This document shows, piece by piece, positions 7,580-15,267 of a stretch of 15,267 nt of DNA. Made by a program: the position numbers and the translations under genes. Source of the stretch: an uncultured Fidelibacterota bacterium (GTDB taxonomy: Bacteria; Fidelibacterota; Marinisomatia; SCGC-AAA003-L08; D37C17); contig CAJWYZ010000015.1 in the NCBI GenBank assembly GCA_913049525.1, positions 1-15,267 of the forward strand, read 5' to 3'. The notes below the pieces were generated by a model. It did no database searches. It saw only the letters and a list, made by a program, of their open reading frames with translations, and was not told the origin of the DNA. Each line of letters opens with the position of its first letter. Within the stretch, counting starts at the first letter, position 1.

Positions 7580-8477
7580 TAACCACTCTTTCATCACTAG
7601 TTTTTTAAATTATATTAAAAATGTAAGACAATATTCATCTCACACTATTCGCTCGTATTCTCATGATTTAGATGATTATTATTCATACTGCATCAATAAT
7701 TATGGTGAAAAAGAATTTGTCAATCTAGATCATACGGCTATCCAATCTTATTTGCAGTATTTATCAAAAAGAGGATTAAGTGCAAAAACTTTAGCTAGAA
7801 GGCTGGCTTCTATTAAGTCTTTATATAAATATATGCTGATAAATAATATAATACGAACCAATATTGCTAAATTTGTAAAAACCCCAAAAACAAATAGAGA
7901 ACTACCACATTATTTATCTTTAAAAGAAGCAAAGGATATACTGAGCCTTCCTATAGGTAATGATAAAGAAATATTAAGAGATCGATTAATTCTGGAGCTT
8001 TTTTATGCAACTGGTGTTAGGATTTCTGAATTAATAAAAATTCATTTAAAAGATATTCGCTTGGAAGAAAATCTGATACATATTTTGGGAAAGGGAAATA
8101 GAGAACGCATTGTTATTATTGGTAGTGAAGCAAAGACTGCTTTACTTAACTATTTAGAGATGTTAAATGAGAAGAACGCTAATGAGCAGGGCTTCTTATT
8201 CCCTCCAATTCGGAAAAACAAAAATAATACTATTTCACCTAAAACGGTTTTTAATATTGTAAAGAAATATTTAAAAATTGTATCAGATGATGAAAAACTC
8301 AGTCCACATTCACTTCGGCACACTTTTGCTACCCATATGCTAAATAATGGTGCAGATTTAATGGCTATAAAGGATATGCTCGGTCATAATAGTTTATCTT
8401 CAACCCAGATTTATACACACCTTCAACCTGAGAAATTGAAAAAAGTCTATCAACAAGCACACCCGCATGCCAAATAA
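7569..8477 (+). CDS. xerC: XerC/XerD-type tyrosine site-specific recombinase
   Basis: Xer recombinases resolve chromosome dimers at dif with FtsK. The protein has 302 residues, the standard length. The N-terminal SAM-like core-binding domain covers about 5-90. The catalytic domain has R151 (YATGVRISEL), K175 (GKGNRER), H247 and R250 (HSLRHTFATH), H273 (LGHNSLSSTQ) and the nucleophile Y282 (IYTHL), so all six residues are intact. The box LSAKTLARRLASIKSLY is closer to XerC than XerD to my eye, but the paralogue choice is uncertain. Integrases of mobile elements share the fold, yet the length, the housekeeping setting and the absence of an adjacent att site or cargo argue for the cellular enzyme. 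It overlaps rluD by 11 bases. Confidence 0.9.
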   Translation: MKSNNHSFITSFLNYIKNVRQYSSHTIRSYSHDLDDYYSYCINNYGEKEFVNLDHTAIQSYLQYLSKRGLSAKTLARRLASIKSLYKYMLINNIIRTNIAKFVKTPKTNRELPHYLSLKEAKDILSLPIGNDKEILRDRLILELFYATGVRISELIKIHLKDIRLEENLIHILGKGNRERIVIIGSEAKTALLNYLEMLNEKNANEQGFLFPPIRKNKNNTISPKTVFNIVKKYLKIVSDDEKLSPHSLRHTFATHMLNNGADLMAIKDMLGHNSLSSTQIYTHLQPEKLKKVYQQAHPHAK

Positions 8478-8486
8478 GGAAATAAT

Positions 8487-10118
<1,632 letters not shown>

Positions 10119-10134
10119 TAAGGGAAGATTTTCA

Positions 10135-10422
10135 ATGAATATTGAAATTACAGCTAGACATTTTACAGCTTCAGATAAACTTAAGGAGCTGATAAATGAA
10201 AAAATAATGAAAATTGAAAAATTTAATAGTGGTATAATGAATTGCCATGTCATCCTAACTAAAGAAAATAGCGGTGAAAATGTTGAAATAAATGCCCACA
10301 TAAAAGGACATAATTTTTCAGCTCATGAAAGTGGTGATGTATTTGAAAAGTCTCTTAGAAATGCTGTTGAAAAAATTTCAATTCAAATAAAAAAACAGCA
10401 TGAAAGAGCCAAAGCCCATTAA
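10135..10422 (+). CDS. hpf: Short ribosome hibernation promoting factor (HPF/RaiA/YfiA family)
   Basis: HPF binds the 30S decoding region and stabilises inactive ribosomes during starvation. The protein has 95 residues and covers the whole S30AE/sigma-54-modulation domain: the starting strand MNIEITARHF, helix 1 with KLKELINEKIMKIEKF, central strands (VILTKENSGENVEINAHIKG) and the second helix VFEKSLRNAVEKISIQIKKQ with its basic end. There is no C-terminal dimerisation extension, so it is the short form. An AAGGGA Shine-Dalgarno lies about 9 bases before the ATG. Its position directly behind pckA suggests that both are made under the same, perhaps carbon-limited, condition; that is inference. 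Confidence 0.93.
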   Translation: MNIEITARHFTASDKLKELINEKIMKIEKFNSGIMNCHVILTKENSGENVEINAHIKGHNFSAHESGDVFEKSLRNAVEKISIQIKKQHERAKAH

Positions 10423-10475
10423 TATTGTAAAGCTAATAATCTGTCTCAATTTGTATACTCATATTTAAATAACAT

Positions 10476-11360
10476 ATGATAAATCATTTAACGCTACTGG
10501 TAATGGCCGCTGGAATGGGTTCAAGGTATGGAGGCTTAAAGCAACTTGATAAAGTGGGGCCCAATGGTGAAACCATAATAGATTATTCACTACATGATGC
10601 TATTAAAGCTGGATTTACTAAAGTGATTTTTATCATTCGAAGAGATTTTGAAGATCAATTTAAATTGCAAATAACAAATAAATATTTAGGAAAGTTTGCA
10701 GTAGAATTTGCTTTTCAGGATATTGATGATCTTCCGAATGGATTCAGCTGTCCCAGTGGACGTGAGAAACCTTGGGGGACTGGGCAAGCCATACTTTCTG
10801 CAAGAAATTTAATCAATGAACCATTTGTCGTGATTAATGGAGATGATTATTATGGTCAAGAATCATTTAAAGTGATTGCAGATTATTATAATAATGGAGG
10901 TGCTCAGTTTAGTATGGTTGCTTTTAGATTAGATAAAACACTTTCTGATTTTGGACCTGTAACACGAGGAGTCTGTAATGTAGAAAATGATAAACTGGAT
11001 ACAGTGGTGGAAACTGAAAATCTTGAAAAGAAAGGCAATTATATATTAACTAATAGAGATATTACGTTGGATGGGAGTGAACCTGTATCTATGAATATGT
11101 GGGGGTTTACACCATCCCTTTTTAATTATTTACATGAAGATTTTGTCAATTTTCTTAATGATGAAGGGGGTGAATTGAAGAGTGAATTTTTAATTCCAAC
11201 AGTTATTAATAATCTTGTTCAAAATAATCAAGAGGAAGTATATGTGCTTCGAAGCAATGCTTCCTGGTTTGGTGTTACTTATAAAGAGGATAAACCTTTT
11301 GTTATAAATAAGATACAAGAGCTAATTCATTCAGGAATCTATTCAAGCCCTTTGTTGTAA
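10476..11360 (+). CDS. Nucleotidyltransferase (NTP-transferase fold), NDP-sugar pyrophosphorylase-like
   Basis: Enzymes of this fold transfer a nucleotide to a phosphorylated sugar, giving an NDP-sugar and pyrophosphate. The 294-residue protein begins with the signature LLVMAAGMGSRYGGLKQ (about 7-23), with the G-x-G-x-R loop at 13-17 and Lys22. PWGTGQAI (near 99-106) is the base/sugar-binding box, and NGDDYYG (121-127) carries the metal-binding Asp pair 123/124. It resembles a Bacteroidota-type family of unassigned substrate, related to but distinct from GlmU, GalU and RmlA. No left-handed beta-helix acyltransferase domain is present, so it is not a full GlmU. The ATG at 10476 has no good Shine-Dalgarno. 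The 53-base gap from hpf and a TATACT element near 10454 leave a separate promoter possible. Confidence 0.85.
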   Translation: MINHLTLLVMAAGMGSRYGGLKQLDKVGPNGETIIDYSLHDAIKAGFTKVIFIIRRDFEDQFKLQITNKYLGKFAVEFAFQDIDDLPNGFSCPSGREKPWGTGQAILSARNLINEPFVVINGDDYYGQESFKVIADYYNNGGAQFSMVAFRLDKTLSDFGPVTRGVCNVENDKLDTVVETENLEKKGNYILTNRDITLDGSEPVSMNMWGFTPSLFNYLHEDFVNFLNDEGGELKSEFLIPTVINNLVQNNQEEVYVLRSNASWFGVTYKEDKPFVINKIQELIHSGIYSSPLL

Positions 11361-11379
11361 TTTAATATCTGATATTAAA
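11361..11379. repeat. Perfect AT-rich palindrome right after the nucleotidyltransferase stop
   Basis: TTTAATATC and GATATTAAA are exact reverse complements flanking a single T. The element starts with the first base after the TAA. A one-base loop cannot form a hairpin as drawn; the outer pairs could, with a wider loop. It suits a two-fold-symmetric protein-binding site at least as well as a terminator, and no T-run follows it. Confidence 0.6.
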
Positions 11380-11382
11380 GTT

Positions 11383-11418
11383 CTAACTGTTCCTTTCAAT
11401 CTAGCTGTTCCTTTCAAT
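11383..11418. repeat. Two-copy 18-bp tandem direct repeat
   Basis: CTAACTGTTCCTTTCAAT (11383-11400) is followed at once by CTAGCTGTTCCTTTCAAT (11401-11418). The copies differ at one base (A/G at the fourth position) and abut exactly. The repeat lies 80 bases upstream of the yjbQ start and 4 bases after the palindrome. It may be a recent slippage duplication or a pair of regulator sites; the sequence alone cannot decide. Confidence 0.9.
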
Positions 11419-11488
11419 ATAATCATGTATAAATATTGATGATTTCTTATGAGAATAATTAATCATAATATATTAAAACCAGCAAAAC

Positions 11489-11493
11489 GGAGG
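11489..11493 (+). promoter_or_regulatory. Strong Shine-Dalgarno (GGAGG) for the YjbQ-family gene
   Basis: GGAGG ends 4 bases before the ATG at 11498. It is the best ribosome-binding site in the window; most other genes here have only AAGG-type sites or none. It fixes the yjbQ start. Confidence 0.8.
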
Positions 11494-11497
11494 ATAA

Positions 11498-11917
11498 ATG
11501 AATTCATTCCATAAAGAACTTTTCTTCGATATTCCATCTCGTATGGAATTTGTTAATATAACTCATGAAGTTCAGGAAGTGCTTCATGAAAGTGAAATAC
11601 AGGAAGGCCTATGTCTGGTAAATGCCATGCATATTACTGCCTCTGTTTTTATTAATGATGATGAATCAGGATTGCACCGGGATTACAAAAAATGGCTTGA
11701 AGATTTAGCTCCCCACGAACCTTTGTCACAATATGATCATAATTTGACTGGAGAAGATAATGGGGATGCGCATCACAAACGGCAAATAATGGGGCGTGAA
11801 GTTGTTGTTGCAATTACCAAGGGTGAGCTTCATTTTGGACCGTGGGAGCAGATATTTTATGGAGAATTTGACGGAGGGAGAAGAAAAAGGGTGCTGGTTA
11901 AAATTATTGGAGAATAA
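11498..11917 (+). CDS. YjbQ/UPF0047 family protein (secondary thiamine-phosphate synthase type)
   Basis: The protein has 139 residues, the usual length for this small single-domain, trimer-forming family. Visible family boxes are [13 protein letters not shown] (42-54), corresponding to the conserved H-x-TAS-x-x-INE block, then YDHN (79-82), [11 protein letters not shown] (89-99), which aligns with the N..AHL.....G box, and the closing [24 protein letters not shown] (109-132). Some bacterial homologues are annotated as secondary thiamine-phosphate synthase because E. coli YjbQ showed a weak activity of that kind; the physiological role remains open. The conserved His residues suggest metal binding. 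The GGAGG site and the isolated position (137 bases after the previous gene, 98 before the next) suggest its own transcript. Confidence 0.88.
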   Translation: MNSFHKELFFDIPSRMEFVNITHEVQEVLHESEIQEGLCLVNAMHITASVFINDDESGLHRDYKKWLEDLAPHEPLSQYDHNLTGEDNGDAHHKRQIMGREVVVAITKGELHFGPWEQIFYGEFDGGRRKRVLVKIIGE

Positions 11918-11936
11918 GCAATAATTAATAAAAAAA

Positions 11937-11984
11937 GATCATTATGTCAAAATACAATATGTGGATTATATATTGGGAATGATC
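11937..11984. repeat. Nested imperfect inverted repeat between yjbQ and the helicase gene
   Basis: The outer arms are GATCATT (11937-11943) and AATGATC (11978-11984); the inner arms CAATAT (11955-11960) and ATATTG (11970-11975) lie within them. Pairing would leave an 11-base bulge on the left side and 2 bases on the right. A run of seven A precedes the left arm. It could be an operator or a weak minus-strand hairpin. Such short arms in AT-rich DNA may also be chance. Confidence 0.35.
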
Positions 11985-12015
11985 GCCTAGCTTCACTTAT
12001 GATTACTGTATAGAC

Positions 12016-15000
12016 ATGACTGAATTTAATACGCAACAACGTTCTGCCGTAGAGTATCCGCCGGAACCTCTATTAATATTGGCCGGTGCCGGCACAGGAA
12101 AAACCACTACAATAGTGGGACGCATGGCATATCTTATTCAACAGCGAAAAGTTGATCCTGATTCTATTCTTGCCCTCACCTTTACCAATGATGCAGCAAA
12201 CCATCTTAAGGAAAAACTTATTGAAGAGATTGGTGAGGTGGGGGGAGAAATTCAGGCTTGTACCTTCCATTCTTTTGCCCAGGAACAAACAAATGCTTAT
12301 TCTTTAGAATTAGGCTACTCTGAACCACCCAATATAATGAATCAGGGTGACATATACTTTTTATTGCGTCAAAAATTTGATAAACTTGACCAATTACGAA
12401 GTATATTATCTCGTAGAGACCCAGTAAAGGCTATTCTATGTTTCCAAAAAGTATTTGATGCTTTTAGGCAAAACCTTTTAAGTGAAAGGGAGTTGGCTTC
12501 ATTAAAAAATAACGAATTGGAAAGAATAAAGTCGATTTCAGATAAAAAAGAGATTGAGAAAATATTTCAATTGGCAGATATGGTAGATATTTATCCATTG
12601 TATCAAAAGTGGAAAAAAGATGCCAACTGGATTGATTATGGTGATCTGATTACAAATTTATGGAATTTAATTGAAACCAATAATGATGTGCTGACTCAAT
12701 TACAGAATCAATTTAAACATATTATTGTAGACGAATTTCAAGATAATAATTATGCCTTAAGCAAAATTATTGAAAAGATTGCTTTGCCGGAAAATAGTAT
12801 TACGGTTGTAGGAGATGATGACCAATGTATTTATGCTTTTCGTCAGGCTAATATTCAAAATGTTCATCAATTTAAGGAACGCTATTTCAATAAAAATAAA
12901 GAACCTGTTCCACTTATGCAGAATTACCGTTCCAACCAACCAATTTTAAATTTTGCAAATAGTGTGATTGCAGAAAATACCGGTCGAATGTCAAAGGGAA
13001 TTTTAAAAAGTGATGTTAACTCTGATGCAGTCCCAGTTTTATATATCGGATCGGTAAATGAACAACTCATGCAATTGAATGAAGATGTAGAACGATTATT
13101 GAATAAGGGTGAATATGCCGGCAATATAGCCATTTTACTGCGATCCCATACCAAATGCCGGCAAGTATCATTATATCTTCAAAAAAACGGTATTAACACC
13201 TATTATCATTCTGAAAAATTATTTAACCAAACTATTATAAAAGATTTGATAGCAATGCTGCATATTTTTGGGAAGAGTGAAAAAGCAGATCATAGTTTTC
13301 TCAGAATATTAATGAAAAAATATCCCAAATATGACACAACAGAATTTTTAAATGAATATAAAGAAAATAATAATAATCTGACTTTGCTGGAATATGCTTT
13401 GCAATCAAATAGTGAATTAAGAAGATTGGCTAGAGAGATAGTCACTCCTATTTACAATATAAAAGAGAAGGGCGTTGTGGAGCTGGTTTGGAGTCTCATT
13501 AAAATTGGCAGATTTTATAGAAATAATGAAGGCATTGACAGTTTAGAAAAAAAAATGGCTTGGCAAAGTTTAAATCAATTCAGGAAATTGGTCAATCTTT
13601 ATTCTCAAAATTATAACCCAGATGATCTGCAAAATTTCATTGATTTTATAGATATACAATGGGAAGTTAACGACGAGGCATTAGAGCCTATTAAAGCGCT
13701 CACTAAATTGCCAGCTGTGAGAATAATGACGGTGCATGGTGCAAAAGGAATGGAATTTAAACATATATTTATCCCATTTCTACGATCAGGGAGCTTCCCC
13801 TTAAACTTTAGAGGCATGTCATTGGTTGATAGATTGCCTGTATCATGGCAGCGATGGGAAGTGGGGGATAGAGAAGAAAAAGAACTGCATTATGAAGAAG
13901 AGCGGCGGCTATTTTATGTAGCAATTACACGTGCAATGAAAACACTTACCCTTTTCGCACCGGAAAAGAGTCAGTCTCCATTTATAAAAAATATAAGTGA
14001 TGAATTAGTGAAAAAGGAGAATATTATGCTTGAAGTAAAAGAGGTATCTCAATATGAGGAATTGATTGGGAATTACCAATCTCGTATTCAATCAGAAATT
14101 AATTTAGGGCATTTTGACACTGCAAATAATTTGCTCAATGCAATTGAGAACATTGCTATACTTCAAAATGGAGGAAAACCCGAGTGGGGTGAAAATCCAT
14201 ATAAAAGGGATGTAATGCAATTATTATCCGTAGATGAAAAGAAAGAAGTTGATGTAAATCCAAATCTATCCGCAACCAGTATTCAAACCTATAATCAATG
14301 TTCTTTAAAATATAAATACCGCTATATTGATGGTATTCCTGGCGCTCCAGAAAAGCCATATTTTCAATTGGGAAAGGTGATTCATAAAGTATTGGAAATA
14401 TTTCACGAAGAAAATTATACATCCTATGAAGATTTAATAAATCTATTAGATTCTAATTGGCAAGAAGGTGGATATAAATATGAGCAGGAAAAGGAGCAAA
14501 ATAGGCAAGATGCTGAGAATATGCTCAAAAATTATTGGGACTATATTCAACTGCATCCGGTGAATGCCTTATACACAGAACATTGGTTTAGTTTTGAAAC
14601 CGATTATGCTACACTATCGGGTAAATGTGATCGTATAGATCTGGATGAAAATGAGAATTTATTCATTGTGGATTATAAAACATCTAAAACACCCAAAACA
14701 AAACGGCAGCTGAAAAAGGATATTCAGCTGGGTATCTATGCCCTGTTCACATCCTTAAACGGAGTGGAAACCTCTCATAAGAAAAATATAAAGAAAATAC
14801 CTGAAAAGCTCTCAATGATGTTTGTACGAGAGGAAATGCCGGAAGTTGCAGTTGAACTTACTCATGATGACTTGGATGTCATAGAGGAAAATATAAGAGC
14901 AACCTCAGATGGGATTAAAAAAAATAATTTCATCCCCTGTAAAGGTATGCATTGTGATTATTGTGATTATAAAGAGTTGTTATGTCCCTTGTTTGGCTAG
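12016..15000 (+). CDS. UvrD/Rep-like SF1 helicase fused to a PD-(D/E)XK nuclease with candidate Fe-S cysteines
   Basis: This 994-residue protein is a one-chain DNA helicase-nuclease, expected in double-strand-break processing or related repair. Helicase motifs are all present: Walker A GAGTGKT (24-30) with Lys29, ALTFTNDAA (Ia), DEFQD (239-243, II), GDDDQCIYAFR (266-276, III), NYRS (303-306, IV), TVHGAKGMEF (572-581, V) and FYVAITRA (633-640, VI). After a linker at about 660-750, a RecB-like nuclease domain shows LSATSIQTYNQC, GKVIH (His790), GKCDRID (Asp872) and VDYKT (Asp886, Lys888). Cys762 plus C-terminal Cys975/980/983/990 resemble the 4Fe-4S staple of AddB/Cas4-like nucleases. It has the AdnA/AddA-type order, but no partner subunit is visible nearby. 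The ATG at 12016 has no clear Shine-Dalgarno. Confidence 0.92.
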   Translation: MTEFNTQQRSAVEYPPEPLLILAGAGTGKTTTIVGRMAYLIQQRKVDPDSILALTFTNDAANHLKEKLIEEIGEVGGEIQACTFHSFAQEQTNAYSLELGYSEPPNIMNQGDIYFLLRQKFDKLDQLRSILSRRDPVKAILCFQKVFDAFRQNLLSERELASLKNNELERIKSISDKKEIEKIFQLADMVDIYPLYQKWKKDANWIDYGDLITNLWNLIETNNDVLTQLQNQFKHIIVDEFQDNNYALSKIIEKIALPENSITVVGDDDQCIYAFRQANIQNVHQFKERYFNKNKEPVPLMQNYRSNQPILNFANSVIAENTGRMSKGILKSDVNSDAVPVLYIGSVNEQLMQLNEDVERLLNKGEYAGNIAILLRSHTKCRQVSLYLQKNGINTYYHSEKLFNQTIIKDLIAMLHIFGKSEKADHSFLRILMKKYPKYDTTEFLNEYKENNNNLTLLEYALQSNSELRRLAREIVTPIYNIKEKGVVELVWSLIKIGRFYRNNEGIDSLEKKMAWQSLNQFRKLVNLYSQNYNPDDLQNFIDFIDIQWEVNDEALEPIKALTKLPAVRIMTVHGAKGMEFKHIFIPFLRSGSFPLNFRGMSLVDRLPVSWQRWEVGDREEKELHYEEERRLFYVAITRAMKTLTLFAPEKSQSPFIKNISDELVKKENIMLEVKEVSQYEELIGNYQSRIQSEINLGHFDTANNLLNAIENIAILQNGGKPEWGENPYKRDVMQLLSVDEKKEVDVNPNLSATSIQTYNQCSLKYKYRYIDGIPGAPEKPYFQLGKVIHKVLEIFHEENYTSYEDLINLLDSNWQEGGYKYEQEKEQNRQDAENMLKNYWDYIQLHPVNALYTEHWFSFETDYATLSGKCDRIDLDENENLFIVDYKTSKTPKTKRQLKKDIQLGIYALFTSLNGVETSHKKNIKKIPEKLSMMFVREEMPEVAVELTHDDLDVIEENIRATSDGIKKNNFIPCKGMHCDYCDYKELLCPLFG

Positions 15001-15069
15001 AATGGTTGAAGTCGCGGAGTAAAAGAATATAACTCATTTATGGGTAAGGTGAATATGTTCACTATAATA

Positions 15070-15099
15070 AAACTGCCTCTCTTTTCAGAGAGGCAGTTT
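15070..15099. terminator. Perfect 12-bp hairpin, terminator best read on the minus strand
   Basis: AAACTGCCTCTC and GAGAGGCAGTTT pair perfectly around a TTTTCA loop. On the plus strand only TTT, then CCG, follows the stem. On the minus strand the stem runs into TTTTATTATA, a T-rich tail, so the element may act in both directions or mainly on transcripts entering from the right. It lies 69 bases after the helicase stop. Confidence 0.75.
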
Positions 15100-15134
15100 C
15101 CGTTCATCAAGGCCAAAATAAGGAGATATTTTGG

Positions 15135-15171
15135 GTAAGAAGTAGGAAGAGCCAAAGGCTCTAATTCTTAC
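15135..15171. repeat. Interrupted inverted repeat (GTAAGAA / AGAGCC arms)
   Basis: The inner arms AGAGCC (15148-15153) and GGCTCT (15157-15162) flank AAA. The outer arms GTAAGAA (15135-15141) and TTCTTAC (15165-15171) also pair, with a 6-base and a 2-base internal loop. On the minus strand the hairpin is followed by TCCTACTTCTTACC, moderately pyrimidine-rich. It may terminate a minus-strand gene that ends at 15190, or be part of a small structured RNA. Confidence 0.5.
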
Positions 15172-15189
15172 GTAGTAACTTATTGGTAT

Positions 15190-15267
15190 TTACTGATTCA
15201 TTATTTGATCTAGATCACGAAAAACTGAATCTCCCCAGAAAATAAAATAATAAATGACTCTTATAGT
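15190..15267 (-). CDS. Possible C-terminal end of a minus-strand gene (truncated by window edge)
   Basis: Reading the minus strand from the window end, a frame stays open for 25 codons and ends in TAA at 15192-15190, with the last residues FRDLDQIMNQ. The residue mix is plausible for protein, and two hairpins follow the stop on that strand, as expected for a convergent gene end. Twenty-five open codons in AT-rich DNA are still weak evidence, and no family can be named. Confidence 0.25.
   Translation of the reverse strand, partial: TIRVIYYFIFWGDSVFRDLDQIMNQ

Noticed and set aside
7569..8477. Xer-like gene as the integrase of a mobile element
   Set aside because: Standard Xer length, intact housekeeping context with overlaps to rluD, and no flanking att repeats, tRNA or cargo genes.
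10425..10459. TTGTAA ... TATACT as a promoter for the nucleotidyltransferase gene
   Set aside because: The spacer is about 23 bases, too long for a standard sigma-70 promoter; TATACT alone is weak evidence.
15190..15267. Resemblance of the residues FRDLDQIMNQ to the N-terminus of Hsp20 proteins
   Set aside because: The frame stops immediately after these residues, so no alpha-crystallin domain can follow.

Overview
The window is AT-rich bacterial chromosome with densely packed genes. Every complete gene is on the plus strand. Several features point to the Fibrobacterota-Chlorobiota-Bacteroidota side of the tree, and most likely to Candidatus Marinimicrobia (SAR406/Neomarinimicrobiota). These are a secreted protein with a dockerin and a type IX secretion (T9SS) type A sorting domain with a PNPFNPS box, a DksA-like protein of the 'HMAD' type, a type 2 isoleucyl-tRNA synthetase, and generally weak Shine-Dalgarno sites. 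The phylum assignment is inference from family resemblance, not a database result.

Layout. Bases 1-1110 hold the 3' part of a large secreted dockerin/T9SS protein, closed by a clear intrinsic terminator. Bases 1214-2242 hold two small uncharacterised genes: an 85-residue Cys-rich protein ending in a CPxGKW-type motif, and a 227-residue protein with a lysine-rich tail. Bases 2421-8477 form a tight housekeeping cluster: ileS, a dksA/traR-family gene, lspA, rluD and a xerC/xerD-type recombinase. Gaps are 12 bases or fewer, and the genes overlap at lspA/rluD and rluD/xer. pckA (ATP-type PEP carboxykinase) and a short hpf (ribosome hibernation factor) follow at 9- and 16-base gaps, so one polycistronic unit could run from ileS to hpf. 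Bases 10476-11360 encode a sugar-nucleotidyltransferase-like protein. It is followed by a palindrome and an 18-bp tandem repeat, then by a YjbQ/UPF0047 gene with a strong Shine-Dalgarno. Bases 12016-15000 encode a single-chain UvrD-like helicase fused to a PD-(D/E)XK nuclease with candidate Fe-S cysteines. The last 267 bases hold two hairpins and possibly the very end of a minus-strand gene.

How the genes fit together. The central cluster mixes translation (ileS, rluD, hpf), transcriptional control (DksA-like), lipoprotein maturation (lspA), chromosome dimer resolution (xer) and gluconeogenesis (pckA). These are growth-linked and starvation-linked functions. I see no CRISPR array, transposon, prophage or recognisable defence island. 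The most notable feature is in the IleRS: the class I signature HxGH is replaced by GVHH and the KMSKS loop reads DMHKS. The GxHH swap has been described in IleRS2 enzymes hyper-resistant to mupirocin.
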